Part shown: piece by piece, positions 17,019-25,638 of the stretch
Numbering within the stretch: the stretch's first letter is position 1
Layout of the letters: each line of letters starts with the position of its first letter
Assembly: GCF_002993885.1 (NCBI RefSeq)
Contig: NZ_CM009578.1
Location: forward strand, 1,491,251-1,555,250
Source: Sphingopyxis lindanitolerans
GTDB taxonomy: Bacteria > Pseudomonadota > Alphaproteobacteria > Sphingomonadales > Sphingomonadaceae
DNA length: 64,000 nucleotides
Direction: 5' to 3'
Notes under the pieces: generated by a model
Told to the model about the DNA's origin: nothing
What the model saw: only the letters and a program-made list of their open reading frames with translations
Databases searched by the model: none
Program-made: the position numbers and the translations under genes

Positions 17019-17636
17019 ATGACCCGCCTGCCGCTTGCCGCGCTGTTTCTCGCCAGCAGCCTCGCCGCCCTGCCCGCCGCTGCGCAGGATGCCCCGGTGA
17101 ACGCCGACAAGGTCAATCAGGTGATCATCTATGGCGACGACAAATGCGAGGCGTCGAGCCCCGACGAGATCGTCGTCTGCAACCGCCTGCCCGAACAGGA
17201 TCGGTATCGTGTGCCGCAGATCTTTCGCGGCGGCGATCCGCTCGACCCGCGCAACCAGGCGTGGCTCAACCGCGTGACCTCGATGGAGCGCGTCGGCCGG
17301 TTCGGCACCGATAGCTGCTCGCCGGTCGGGCTCGGCGGCTTCACCGGCTGCACGCAGGCGCTGCTCGCGGGCGCCAAGGCCGAACGCCAGGCGGCCGACA
17401 AGACCGACTGGCAGACGATGATCGCCGACGAACGCGCCAAGCGCATCGCCGGCATCGACGCGGCGTCGGACGAGGTCGAAGCCGCGGTGGTCGCCGAGGA
17501 AAAGGCGCTCGCCGAACGGCAGAAGGCGGCCGAGGAGCTCGAACGCCAGGCCAGCGGCCTCGGCCCTGCCCCCGCTTCGGCGGAAACCGAAGCCGAACCC
17601 GACGCGGCCGAACTGCCGGTTCCGCCAAAGAATTAG
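17019..17636 (+). CDS. Secreted cysteine-containing protein of unknown function
   Basis: 205 residues, unrecognised function; similar proteins are common in sphingomonads as hypothetical proteins. Residues 1-23 are a signal peptide ending in AAAQ. The conserved part has VNQVIIYGDDKC and DEIVVCNRLPEQDRYRVP, with cysteines at 43, 54, 100 and 111 that could make two disulfides; their presence in an exported protein fits the nearby dsbB. Residues 118-180 are helical and charged, likely coiled coil (many Ala, Glu, Lys), and the tail is Pro/Glu/Ala rich. Start ATG has AAGGAAAT in front. It has its own 116-bp upstream region containing a tandem GAACGATGATG pair at about 16931-16952. Confidence 0.72.
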   Translation: MTRLPLAALFLASSLAALPAAAQDAPVNADKVNQVIIYGDDKCEASSPDEIVVCNRLPEQDRYRVPQIFRGGDPLDPRNQAWLNRVTSMERVGRFGTDSCSPVGLGGFTGCTQALLAGAKAERQAADKTDWQTMIADERAKRIAGIDAASDEVEAAVVAEEKALAERQKAAEELERQASGLGPAPASAETEAEPDAAELPVPPKN

Positions 17637-17664
17637 AGCATCGAGCCTTAAATCTGACTCACAC

Positions 17665-17934
17665 CCTGTTCGTGTCGAGCGAAGTCGAGACACCCATCGT
17701 CGTGGAGCAAGGCCGATGGGTGTCTCGACTTCGGCCAAGGCCGAAGTTTATCCTGAGCGCCTGCCAAGGCAGTCGAAGGGCTCGACACGAACGGATAAAG
17801 GGCGGTGCAGATTAAACGCACGCCGCTCTAGGGGCGAAAAAACGTAGCTGCTCCCCCGCGCAGGCGGGGTCCATCTCCGGTCGGTCCGATCTTGAACCGG
17901 CGGGAAATGGGTCCTCATTTTCGCGGGGACAGGG
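17665..17934. repeat. Intergenic palindromic repeats (families B and E)
   Basis: The 320-base gap 17637-17956 contains no gene. Bases 17665-17794 are a family B unit: it opens with TTCGTGTCGAGCGAAGTCGA and closes with the inverted copy ending GGGCTCGACACGAACGG. Bases 17848-17934 are a family E unit, with a CCCCCGCGCAGGCGGGG arm and a facing arm near TTTTCGCGGGGACAGG. Another half B unit lies at 48664-48692 and another E unit at 27831-27921, so both are dispersed in the genome. Confidence 0.75.
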
Positions 17935-17956
17935 TCAGTTTAGCAAACTGGGCCGC

Positions 17957-19219
17957 TCACCCCCCGCGCGGCGTCCAAGGTGCGGCTCCGCGCCCTTTCC
18001 ACCAGCGCAGGAGCAGGCCGAGCGCAACGCCGATCCCGATCGCGATCGTGAGGTCGGCGAACACTGTCAGCAGCAGCGTCAGCGCCAGCAGCAGCAATTC
18101 GTCGCGCGGCAACGCCAGATGCTCGCGCCATTTCTCGGGCTCCGCCATGTTGAGCGCGGTGACGAGCAGCACCGCCGCAAGCGCCGGCAGCGCGAGCGCA
18201 CCCGCCAGCTTGCCGGCGACGAGCAGAACCGTGAGGATCGCCAGTGCGTGCACAATCCCCGCGATCGGCGTGCGCCCGCCCGCGCGGACGTTGGTCGCGG
18301 TGCGCGCGATCGCGCCCGTGACGGGGAGCCCACCGAACAGCGGCGTCACGATATTCGCATAGCCCTGCGCGAGCAGTTCGGCGCTCGGCCGGTGATGGCC
18401 GTCGAACATGCGGTCGGCGACGATCGCGGAGAGCAGGGATTCGACCCCCGCGAGGAAAGCGATGGTGAAGGCTGAGGGCAGCAGCTCGACGAGGCGGCTC
18501 GCACTTACCTGCGGCCAGTGCGGCGCGGGGAGTCCCGACGGCAGCGCGCCGAAGCGCGATCCCACCGTGTCGACCGGCAGGTGGAAGGCGATGACGGCCA
18601 GCGAGGCGAGGCCGACCGCGATCACCAGCACGGGCCAGCGCGGGCGCCAGCGGCGCAGCAGCAGGATCGCGGCGACGGTCGCTGCAGTGACGCCCAAGGC
18701 CACGGGGCTGAATGTCGCGCGTGCCGCCCATAGGGCATCGATCTTTGGGATCATGTCGGCCGGAACCTTGCCCACCGACAGGCCGAGCGCGTCCTGGAGC
18801 TGGCTGGCGGCGATGATCGTCGCAATCCCGATGGTAAAGCCGTTGATCACCGGTTCGGGGACCAGCGCAATCAACCGGCCGGCGCGAAAGAAGCCGGCGA
18901 TCGTCAGGATGATTCCCGCCATGATCGTCGCAACGATCAGACCGTCCATCCCGTGATCCTGGATCACGCCATAGACGACGACGATGAAGGCACCGGTCGG
19001 CCCGCCGATCTGCACCCGGCTGCCGCTCGTCGCCGAGATGATCAGCCCGCCGATGATCGCGGTGACGAGGCCGACGAAGGGCGTGCTGCCCGACGCGATG
19101 GCGATCGCGATGCACAAAGGCAGCGCCACGAGCGCGACGCTGACCCCGGCCAGCGCATCGGCCCGGAACAGCGGCCAGCTATAATCGCGCATCGTATCGG
19201 CAAGCTTGGGGCGGCGCAT
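17957..19219 (-). CDS. SulP family inorganic anion permease lacking a STAS domain
   Basis: Inner-membrane anion carrier of the SulP/SLC26 family (sulfate, bicarbonate or similar), 420 residues. The N-terminal signature is DALAGVSVALVALPLCIAIAIASG (residues 20-43), followed by GGLIISATSGSRVQIGGPTGAF near 57-78, the substrate-site region of the family. At least ten hydrophobic segments can be counted to residue 405. The protein stops after the last membrane segment with a short basic tail, so the cytoplasmic STAS domain of typical 550-600 residue members is absent. Short STAS-free members exist in the family, so this may be natural rather than a truncation. No carbonic anhydrase or cys gene adjoins. 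Confidence 0.88.
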   Translation of the reverse strand: MRRPKLADTMRDYSWPLFRADALAGVSVALVALPLCIAIAIASGSTPFVGLVTAIIGGLIISATSGSRVQIGGPTGAFIVVVYGVIQDHGMDGLIVATIMAGIILTIAGFFRAGRLIALVPEPVINGFTIGIATIIAASQLQDALGLSVGKVPADMIPKIDALWAARATFSPVALGVTAATVAAILLLRRWRPRWPVLVIAVGLASLAVIAFHLPVDTVGSRFGALPSGLPAPHWPQVSASRLVELLPSAFTIAFLAGVESLLSAIVADRMFDGHHRPSAELLAQGYANIVTPLFGGLPVTGAIARTATNVRAGGRTPIAGIVHALAILTVLLVAGKLAGALALPALAAVLLVTALNMAEPEKWREHLALPRDELLLLALTLLLTVFADLTIAIGIGVALGLLLRWWKGRGAAPWTPRGG

Positions 19220-19386
19220 CGCATCTCCTTAGGTTGCAATCCACCAGAGGCGCTAATCGCCAGCCCGAGCCGCCGTCAAGCATCACCTGAGCAGATATGG
19301 CTTTCCGAAGCACCGGTCCGCGATTGATCGCCAAATGGTCATAAAATCGGTCGAATAGCGCCGATATGGCCGCGATTTTGACGCCC

Positions 19387-19415
19387 CGTCCCGGATTCGT
19401 TGCGAATCCGGGACG
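19387..19415. repeat. Perfect 13-bp hairpin in divergent intergenic region
   Basis: Within the 302-base gap 19220-19521 between the SulP gene and a small membrane protein gene, the arms CGTCCCGGATTCG (19387-19399) and CGAATCCGGGACG (19403-19415) pair perfectly across a 3-base loop TTG. No T-run follows in either direction, so it is not a standard terminator. It could be a cruciform or a regulator site between the divergent promoters. The rest of the gap shows nothing else I can name. Confidence 0.6.
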
Positions 19416-19521
19416 AAACGAATGCAAAAATTAACGAATCGCTGGCAGAGTGTCTTGACTTGGGAATTTTTGGGGCAAAACGTGGCGTTTCTGGGAATCG
19501 CCAGCCGGAGGGGCTGAAAAC

Positions 19522-19920
19522 ATGGCATCGACATTCGGACCGCGCCTTTGGCGCCGATCGACTGCAAGCGTACCACCTGCACGCAGCCTGGGTCGCCGAA
19601 TGACCGTCCACGCTGCCGCAGCGCTCATCGCCTTTGCCGCTTTGCAGATCTGGCTCGTGACCAGTGCGATCGCCGCCGGGGCACCTTCGGGCCTGATCGC
19701 GGTGGCGCTGGTGATGCTGCTCGCGCTCGCCGTCCCGATCGCGCGGATGACCGAACGCCACTGGTATCATCTCAGCCGCCAGGCGCTGGCAAGCTGGGGG
19801 CTGCACGCCCGCTTCCGCCGCGATGTCCGCCGCCTGTGGGTCGCCGCACTGACGCTACCCTTCCTCTGGGTCAGCGGCGCGATGGCCGCGACCGACGCCA
19901 TCGCCGCGATCGCGCGCTGA
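19522..19920 (+). CDS. Small membrane protein of unknown function
   Basis: 132 residues from ATG 19522, or 106 residues if translation starts at ATG 19600 (MTVHAAAAL), which gives the cleaner N-terminus. Hydrophobic segments at about 28-48, 56-72 and 105-128 with a basic loop (RQALASWGLHARFRRDVRRLW) between the second and third. No known motif. It is in its own unit, 52 bp before pmbA, with TTGACTTGGGAATTTTTG-like AT-rich sequence near 19454 that may be its promoter. Function unknown. Confidence 0.55.
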   Translation: MASTFGPRLWRRSTASVPPARSLGRRMTVHAAAALIAFAALQIWLVTSAIAAGAPSGLIAVALVMLLALAVPIARMTERHWYHLSRQALASWGLHARFRRDVRRLWVAALTLPFLWVSGAMAATDAIAAIAR

Positions 19921-19972
19921 TCCTTCGACTTTAGATTTTGACGCTCGCCCGCGCGGCGTATAGGGCGCGGAC

Positions 19973-21316
19973 ATGCTGACCGTTGCCGAAGCCCTCGATC
20001 GCGCGCAGATGCTGTGCGACGCCGCGACCAAAGCCGGCGCCGACGCCGCAGACGCGCTCTATTACTGCAATGCCGCCACGTCGGTCTCGATGCGCCTCGG
20101 CGCGCTCGAGGATGTCGAACGATCCGAAGGACAGGACATTTCGCTCCGCGTCTTCGTCGGCCAGCGCAGCGCGAGCGTGTCGACCGCCGACATGGACGCG
20201 GGTGAACTCGCCAAGCTGGTCGAACGCTGCGTCGCCATGGCGCGTGAGGCACCCGAGGATCGCTACGCCGGCCTTGCCCCCGAGGAACTGCTGTTCAAGG
20301 GACCGGCGCCCGATTTCGACCTCGACGACGGCAGCGAAGCCGACCCGCAGGCGCTGCGCGAAGCGGCGCTTGGCGTCGAAGAAGCGGCGCGCGCGGTTCC
20401 CGGCGTGACCAACAGCGAAGGCGGCAGCGCCAGCCACAGCCGCACCCGCTTCGCGCTCGCGACCAGCCACGGCTTCGCCGGCGGCTATGGATCGAGCGGG
20501 CACAGCGTTTCGGCCAGCGTCATCGCGGGCGAAGGCGCGGCGATGCAGCGCGACTATGGCTGGCACAGCGCGCACCACCTATCCGACCTGGAAAGCATCG
20601 AAGCCATCGGAGCGCGCGCGGGCACCCGCGCGGTCGCGCGGCTGAACCCCGGCAAGGCGCCCGTCGGCAAGGTGCCGATCCTGTTCGATCCGCGGGTCAG
20701 CGGCGGCATCATCGGCCATCTCCTCGCCGCGATCGCTGGGCCCGCCGTCGCACGCGGCACCAGCTTCCTGCTCGGCAAGGAAACGCAGCCATTGTTCGAC
20801 AGCGGCATCGTCATCCGCGACGATCCGCACCGCCCGCGCGGCCTGCGCAGCCGCGCCTTCGACGGCGAGGGACTGCCGACCGCGGCGCGCGACATCGTGA
20901 CCGGCGGCAAGATCACCGGCTGGCTGCTCGATACGGCGTCGGCGAAGCAACTCGGCCTTGCCCCCACCGGCCACGCGAGCCGCGGCGGCGGCGCGGCGGG
21001 CGTGACCGCGAGCAACCTTCACCTCGCGGCGGGGACGGTCAGCCCCGAGTCGCTGATGGCCGACATTCAGGACGGCGTTTATGTCACCGAGTTGATCGGC
21101 CAGGGGGTCAACCCCGTCACCGGCGATTACAGCCGCGGCGCATCGGGCTTCCTTATCCAGGGTGGCCGGATCGCCGGTCCGATCGCCGAGTTCACGATCG
21201 CGAGCAACCTCGTCGACATGTTCGCCGCGCTCGTTCCCGCGAACGACCTCGCATTCCGCCACGCGGTCAACGCGCCGACGCTCCGTATCGACGGCATGAC
21301 CGTCGCGAGCAGCTAA
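19973..21316 (+). CDS. pmbA: TldD/PmbA family protein, PmbA-type subunit
   Basis: Subunit of the TldD-PmbA (TldE) metalloprotease, which trims unfolded peptides and modified peptide leaders in the cytosol. 447 residues. Recognised by EGQDISLRVFVGQRSASVSTAD near 50-71, GVTNSEGGSAS near 144, and the C-terminal VNPVTGDYSRGASGFLI. The HExxxH zinc motif of TldD is absent, as expected for the PmbA partner; TldD itself is not in this window. The next gene follows after 17 bp. Confidence 0.93.
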   Translation: MLTVAEALDRAQMLCDAATKAGADAADALYYCNAATSVSMRLGALEDVERSEGQDISLRVFVGQRSASVSTADMDAGELAKLVERCVAMAREAPEDRYAGLAPEELLFKGPAPDFDLDDGSEADPQALREAALGVEEAARAVPGVTNSEGGSASHSRTRFALATSHGFAGGYGSSGHSVSASVIAGEGAAMQRDYGWHSAHHLSDLESIEAIGARAGTRAVARLNPGKAPVGKVPILFDPRVSGGIIGHLLAAIAGPAVARGTSFLLGKETQPLFDSGIVIRDDPHRPRGLRSRAFDGEGLPTAARDIVTGGKITGWLLDTASAKQLGLAPTGHASRGGGAAGVTASNLHLAAGTVSPESLMADIQDGVYVTELIGQGVNPVTGDYSRGASGFLIQGGRIAGPIAEFTIASNLVDMFAALVPANDLAFRHAVNAPTLRIDGMTVASS

Positions 21317-21333
21317 AACAGGGCCAGACACCG

Positions 21334-22125
21334 ATGCCGGGCCGCAACCTCGAAGCCGTGATCGCCGCGACCCGCGAGGTCGGCGACATGGCGATGGCGC
21401 GGTGGCGCGGTGAGGGCAAGGCGGTGAGCGTCTGGAACAAGTCGCACGACAATCCGGTCAGCGACGTCGACCTGGCCGTCGATGCACGGCTGAAGGCGGT
21501 GCTCGGCGCGATCGAGCCGCGCGCGGGCTGGCTGTCCGAAGAAACCGCCGACAACGCCGATCGCCTGTCGTGCCGCGCGATGTGGTGCGTCGATCCGATC
21601 GACGGCACGCGCGACTTTATCCGCGGCCGTCCCGGCTGGTGCGTATCGGTCGCGCTCGTCGTCGATGGCACCCCCGAACTCGGCGTCCTCTATGCCCCCG
21701 CACTCGACGAACTGTGGGTCGCACAGAAGGGCCGGGGCGCGACGCTCAACGGCGAAGCCTTGCGCGCGAGCCAGCGGATGACCTTCGACGGATCGCGTGT
21801 TCCCGCCGACAGCCTGCCGAAAATAGACCGCGACCTGATCATGGTCACCAAGCCGAACAGCATCGCGCTGCGCATGGCGCTCGTCGCCGACGACCGCGCC
21901 GACCTCGTCGCGACACTGCGCTGGGGTTTCGAGTGGGACGTCGCCGCTGCGGCGCTGATCGCAACCGAGGCGGGGGCGGTCGTGACCGACGCATTCGGCG
22001 AGGCGCTGGCGTTCAACACCCCGCGCGCGCAGGCCTTTGGCGTGATCGCCTGCGCCCCGGGAATCCACCGGGCCGTCGTCGGCCGCTTGCACGATCGCGC
22101 CGTCGCGCTTACCTCGCAGTCCTGA
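21334..22125 (+). CDS. Inositol monophosphatase family phosphatase (CysQ/HisN-like)
   Basis: Magnesium-dependent phosphatase of the IMPase superfamily, 263 residues. Metal-site motifs are visible: SEET near 68 (first acidic ligand), WCVDPIDGTRDFI at about 85-97, and EWDVAAAALIATEAGA near 206. The likely substrate is 3'-phosphoadenosine 5'-phosphate (CysQ function) or histidinol phosphate; the family cannot be split safely by eye. Position just after pmbA is shared by other sphingomonads as far as I recall. The 200 bases after it lead to the ribosomal operon. Confidence 0.88.
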   Translation: MPGRNLEAVIAATREVGDMAMARWRGEGKAVSVWNKSHDNPVSDVDLAVDARLKAVLGAIEPRAGWLSEETADNADRLSCRAMWCVDPIDGTRDFIRGRPGWCVSVALVVDGTPELGVLYAPALDELWVAQKGRGATLNGEALRASQRMTFDGSRVPADSLPKIDRDLIMVTKPNSIALRMALVADDRADLVATLRWGFEWDVAAAALIATEAGAVVTDAFGEALAFNTPRAQAFGVIACAPGIHRAVVGRLHDRAVALTSQS

Positions 22126-22326
22126 TCGCCGATCACTCCGCGCGAACCACCGCAGTTCGCTTGACTTTCAGGCCGACTCACCTTAGTTGCGCCTCCATTC
22201 CGACAGCCTGACCGGACGGCGAAACGCGGCAAGCGTATTCGTGGTCCGTTTTTTGCGTTGGGAATCAGACGCTTTGAGATAGGACTCGTCTGCCAGCGAG
22301 CCCTGTGGAGCAGGAGAAAGAACAGT

Positions 22327-22695
22327 ATGGCACGTATTGCGGGCGTCAACCTGCCCACCAACAAGCGCGTTATCATCGCGCTCACCTATATCCACGGCAT
22401 CGGCCGCAAGACCGCCGTCGGCATCGCCGACAAGCTGGGCATCGACCATGCGCGCCGCATCCAGGATCTTTCGGACGCCGAAATCCTGCAGATCCGCGAA
22501 ACGCTGGACGCCGACCACACGGTCGAGGGCGACCTGCGCCGCAACACGGCGATGAACATCAAGCGCCTGATGGACCTTGCCTGCTATCGCGGCCTGCGTC
22601 ATCGCAAGGGCCTTCCCGTTCGCGGCCAGCGCACGCACACCAATGCGCGCACCCGCAAGGGCAAGGCGAAGCCGATCGCCGGCAAGAAGAAGTAA
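22327..22695 (+). CDS. rpsM: 30S ribosomal protein S13
   Basis: S13 (uS13), 122 residues, contacts the P-site tRNA and bridges to the large subunit. Starts [14 protein letters not shown] as in most bacteria; the open frame upstream of 22327 is not used. [24 protein letters not shown] is the family C-terminal hallmark. It opens the alpha operon here, with a 200-base leader (22126-22326) containing TTGACT near 22162 but no clear -10 element. Upstream is the IMPase gene rather than secY/adk, so the alpha operon is detached from the spc operon. Confidence 0.98.
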   Translation: MARIAGVNLPTNKRVIIALTYIHGIGRKTAVGIADKLGIDHARRIQDLSDAEILQIRETLDADHTVEGDLRRNTAMNIKRLMDLACYRGLRHRKGLPVRGQRTHTNARTRKGKAKPIAGKKK

Positions 22696-22714
22696 GCCGG
22701 TTTTCCGCGCCGGC

Positions 22715-22730
22715 GGCCGCCCTCGCGGCT
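22715..22730 (+). promoter_or_regulatory. Hairpin between rpsM and rpsK
   Basis: GCCGC (22716-22720) and GCGGC (22725-22729) pair across the loop CCTC, closed by a G-T wobble. It lies in the 77-base gap between the two ribosomal genes, without a T-run. Probably an mRNA structure for processing or stability. Confidence 0.5.
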
Positions 22731-22772
22731 GCGCCCCGGCCCGCTTTACGGATTTAGGTAGGATACAGCATA

Positions 22773-23162
22773 ATGGCTCGTGAACCGCAGCGTCTTCGTC
22801 GGCGCGAACGCAAGAACATCTCGTCGGGTGTGGCCCACGTCAACGCGACCTTCAACAACACGATGATCACCATCACCGATGCGCAGGGCAATGCGATTGC
22901 CTGGTCGAGCGCCGGCATGATGGGATTCAAGGGCAGCCGCAAGTCGACCCCCTATGCGGCGCAGGTCTGCGCCGAGGACGCGGGCAAAAAGGCCGCCGAA
23001 CATGGCGTCCGCACGCTCGAGGTCGAGGTCAAGGGCCCCGGCGCCGGTCGTGAATCGGCGCTCCGTGCGCTGCAGGCGGTCGGTTTTCACATCACCTCGA
23101 TCCGCGATGTGACGCCGATCCCGCATAATGGGGTCCGCCCGGCCAAGCGCCGCCGCGTCTGA
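22773..23162 (+). CDS. rpsK: 30S ribosomal protein S11
   Basis: S11 (uS11), 129 residues, platform of the small subunit. Typical N-terminal stretch with [16 protein letters not shown] and the C-terminal [14 protein letters not shown] ending ([11 protein letters not shown]). Sits 77 bases after rpsM and 100 bases before rpoA; both gaps carry hairpins. Normal length. Confidence 0.98.
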   Translation: MAREPQRLRRRERKNISSGVAHVNATFNNTMITITDAQGNAIAWSSAGMMGFKGSRKSTPYAAQVCAEDAGKKAAEHGVRTLEVEVKGPGAGRESALRALQAVGFHITSIRDVTPIPHNGVRPAKRRRV

Positions 23163-23170
23163 CGCCTTTT

Positions 23171-23197
23171 CGGGCGCACCCCGTCGGGGCCCGCCCG
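23171..23197 (+). promoter_or_regulatory. Hairpin between rpsK and rpoA
   Basis: CGGGCG-CA-CCCC then loop GTC then GGGG-CC-CGCCCG: two stems of 6 and 4 pairs with a small internal bulge, nine bases after the rpsK stop codon. No T-run follows, so it is more likely an RNA-processing or stability element than a terminator. Confidence 0.55.
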
Positions 23198-23262
23198 TAC
23201 CAAATCTCTCGCCGGACCGGCCGCCGACCCCTGCCTGTCCCGCCACTAGCAAAGGGAAGTCC

Positions 23263-24321
23263 ATGACTGTCAATATCCGGAACTGGCAGGAATTGAAGAA
23301 GCCCAGCAACCTGGAAATCAAGGCCGGCGGCGACGGCAAGCGCAAGGCGACCTTCGTCGCCGAACCGCTTGAGCGTGGTTTCGGCCTGACGCTTGGCAAC
23401 GCGCTGCGCCGCGTTCTGCTGTCGTCGCTCCAGGGTGCGGCCATCACGTCGATCAAGATCGAGAACGTCCTGCACGAATTCTCGAGCCTGGCCGGTGTGC
23501 GCGAAGATGTCACCGACATCGTCCTCAACGTCAAGCAGATCGCCCTCAAGATGGAAGGCGAAGGTCCGAAGCGGCTCCAGCTTTCGGCTACCGGTCCCGC
23601 GACCGTCAAGGCCGGCGACATCATGGTGTCGGGCGACATCAAGGTGATGAACCCGAACCACGTCATCTGTCACCTCGACGACGGCGCGACGCTGAACATG
23701 GAACTCGTCGCCGACAGCGGCAAGGGCTATGTCCCCGCGACCGCCAACCGCCCGGCCGACGCGCCGATCGGCCTGATCCCGGTCGACTCGCTCTTCTCGC
23801 CCGTCCGCCAGGTCGCCTACAAGGTCGACAATGCGCGTATCGGCCAGGAGCTCGATTTCGACAAGTTGAGCCTGACCGTCGAGACCGACGGCACGGTGAC
23901 CCCGGAAGACGCCGTCGCTTACGCCGCGCGCATCCTCCAGGACCAACTCCAGGTGTTCGTCCACTTCGAAGAAGCGATGAACGACAGCGGCCTCATTGGC
24001 ATGGCGGCCTCGCCGACCACCGCCGACGAGTCGGACGTCAACCAGCTCAACCGCTTCCTGCTCAAGAAGGTCGACGAGCTCGAACTGTCGGTTCGCAGCG
24101 CCAACTGCCTCAAGAACGACAACATCATCTACATCGGCGATCTGGTCCAGAAGACCGAAGCCGAAATGCTCCGCACCCCGAACTTCGGCCGCAAGTCCTT
24201 GAACGAAATCAAGGAAGTGCTGTCGTCGATGGGCCTGCGCCTCGGCATGGATATCCCCGGCTGGCCGCCGGAAAATATCGAGGAAATGGCCAAGAAGCTC
24301 GAACAGGAGCTGCTTGGGTAA
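23263..24321 (+). CDS. rpoA: DNA-directed RNA polymerase subunit alpha
   Basis: RNA polymerase alpha subunit, 352 residues; dimer scaffolds beta and beta-prime assembly and contacts UP elements and activators. Start ATG at 23263 with AAAGGGAAG in front; the frame upstream is not homologous. N-terminal domain has [24 protein letters not shown] (near 38-61) and [11 protein letters not shown]; the linker leads to the C-terminal domain ([46 protein letters not shown], residues about 270-315). A very strong hairpin begins five bases after the stop codon. Confidence 0.98.
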   Translation: MTVNIRNWQELKKPSNLEIKAGGDGKRKATFVAEPLERGFGLTLGNALRRVLLSSLQGAAITSIKIENVLHEFSSLAGVREDVTDIVLNVKQIALKMEGEGPKRLQLSATGPATVKAGDIMVSGDIKVMNPNHVICHLDDGATLNMELVADSGKGYVPATANRPADAPIGLIPVDSLFSPVRQVAYKVDNARIGQELDFDKLSLTVETDGTVTPEDAVAYAARILQDQLQVFVHFEEAMNDSGLIGMAASPTTADESDVNQLNRFLLKKVDELELSVRSANCLKNDNIIYIGDLVQKTEAEMLRTPNFGRKSLNEIKEVLSSMGLRLGMDIPGWPPENIEEMAKKLEQELLG

Positions 24322-24325
24322 AGCA

Positions 24326-24380
24326 CGTCGCCCCCGCCCTTCGACGCCGCCTGCGGCGGCGTCGAAGGGCGGGGGCGACG
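24326..24380 (+). promoter_or_regulatory. 25-bp perfect hairpin between rpoA and rplQ
   Basis: Arms at 24326-24350 and 24356-24380 are perfect 25-base reverse complements separated by the loop CTGCG (24351-24355). It begins just after the rpoA stop codon. No T-run follows (next bases GGGCGGGAAA), so it is not a canonical terminator, but a structure of this strength must affect RNase access or read-through into rplQ, which starts 81 bases later. Confidence 0.85.
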
Positions 24381-24461
24381 GGGCGGGAAATGGGTCGGCC
24401 CGCAAATCGACCTGGCTTGGGGTACCTCGAACGGCCCCTCTGACAAACGAAGGAATGGATT

Positions 24462-24881
24462 ATGCGTCATAAATCGGGTGGCCGGAAGCTGCAGCGCACG
24501 AGCGCGCATCGCACGGCCCTGTTCCGCAACATGTCGGCGGCGCTCATCAAGCATGAGCAGATCACGACGACCGTCGCCAAGGCGAAGGAATTGCGTCCCT
24601 ATATCGAAAAGCTGATCACGCTGGCGAAGCGTGGCGGGCTTGCCAATCGCCGCCTCGCGATGAGCCGCCTGATGGACGACACCCAGCTCGTGAAGCTGTT
24701 CGACGTCCTCGCCGAGCGCTACAAGGACCGCAACGGCGGCTACACCCGCGTCATCAAGGCCGGCATCCGCGCCTCCGACGCCGCGCCGATCGCGATCATC
24801 GAATTCGTCGATCGCGACGTCGATGCCAAGGGCCAGGATTCGGGTCCGGTGATGACCGACGAGGAACTGGAAGACGCGTAA
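24462..24881 (+). CDS. rplQ: 50S ribosomal protein L17
   Basis: L17 (bL17), 139 residues, surrounds the peptide exit. N-terminus [24 protein letters not shown] is typical. The last 20 residues ([19 protein letters not shown]) are an acidic extension seen in alphaproteobacteria. Final gene of the alpha operon, ended by the terminator at 24908-24946. Confidence 0.98.
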   Translation: MRHKSGGRKLQRTSAHRTALFRNMSAALIKHEQITTTVAKAKELRPYIEKLITLAKRGGLANRRLAMSRLMDDTQLVKLFDVLAERYKDRNGGYTRVIKAGIRASDAAPIAIIEFVDRDVDAKGQDSGPVMTDEELEDA

Positions 24882-24907
24882 GCCGCGGCGTTCAGCGACA
24901 AAGGATC

Positions 24908-24946
24908 AAGGGCGGCGTCCGTTAGGATGGCCGCCCTTTTCTTTTT
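24908..24946 (+). terminator. Rho-independent terminator after rplQ
   Basis: Stem GGGCGGC (24910-24916) with GCCGCCC (24930-24936), flanked by AA and TT that extend the pairing, followed by TTTTCTTTTT. Fits the end of the alpha operon. Confidence 0.92.
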
Positions 24947-25638
24947 GAGCGGGCGCGAATGGCTGGATCGGGGGGCTGGTCGGCACAAGGAGCGCGTGGC
25001 CATGTCCAAAGTTCAGGAAAGTTCAGCCTCTTGCATCCCCGATCCGGGCCCCGCGGCGTGCTGAACGCGCCGAGCCCGCCTCGCCGTGGCCGCACCCGCA
25101 AGCTGGACCGGCATCGCCTTTATCCACCAAATGAAAGAGCCGGATCAAAGCTGGCACAGCCGGATAATGTAGGAAAGGCCCATTTGAAGCCGATGTCTGT
25201 ATTGGGGTGGGAAGCGGACGTTGCCAGTTCCTCCCCGGAACGGGGAGGTGGCAGCCCGCAGGGCTGACGGAGGGGTCGAAACCTCTCGTCAGGACGCACC
25301 GCTGCGACCCCTCCACCACCCTTCGGGCGGTCCCCCTCCCCGTTCCGGGGAGGAATTGGCAACGCCAGCTTCCGGTCGAAACCGGCCATCCCCGACCTTT
25401 GTCATCGCGGCCTCCCTTCGTCATCCCGGGCTTGACCCGGGATGACGCTTTTTTGGCGCGTCGGCAGCTTTCTCCCCCGCAGCGGGACTCAGGATCAAAT
25501 CCGGGGTGACGAGGAATGGATGGGTTAGCTATCAGTCGAAACCGGCCGCCGGACCGGCGCCAAACTCCTTGCCCCGCCCTTTTCTATCCTTACAGTGCGG
25601 CGTACGAATATTACCCTGACGATGAGGATCGCCTTGCC
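24947..25638. repeat. Gene-free gap with nested palindromic repeats (family G, F)
   Basis: No gene is supported in these about 690 bases. A composite repeat occupies about 25195-25379. It starts near TTGGGGTGGGAAGCGG and ends with GCTTCCGGTCG. Inside, two inverted units facing each other carry CCTCCCCGGAACGGGGAGG (25230-25248) and CCTCCCCGTTCCGGGGAGG (25335-25353), and TTGCCAGTTCC mirrors GGAATTGGCAA. A small family F palindrome GTCATCCCGGGCTTGACCCG, continuing GGATGAC, is at 25422-25446, and a half copy near 25490-25511. The start region of the next gene has GATGAGGA as a possible ribosome site. Confidence 0.7.

Noticed and set aside
24950..25600. Several overlapping short frames in the gap after rplQ
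   Set aside because: They translate palindromic repeats and share repeat-derived peptides such as LPVPGRNWQ.
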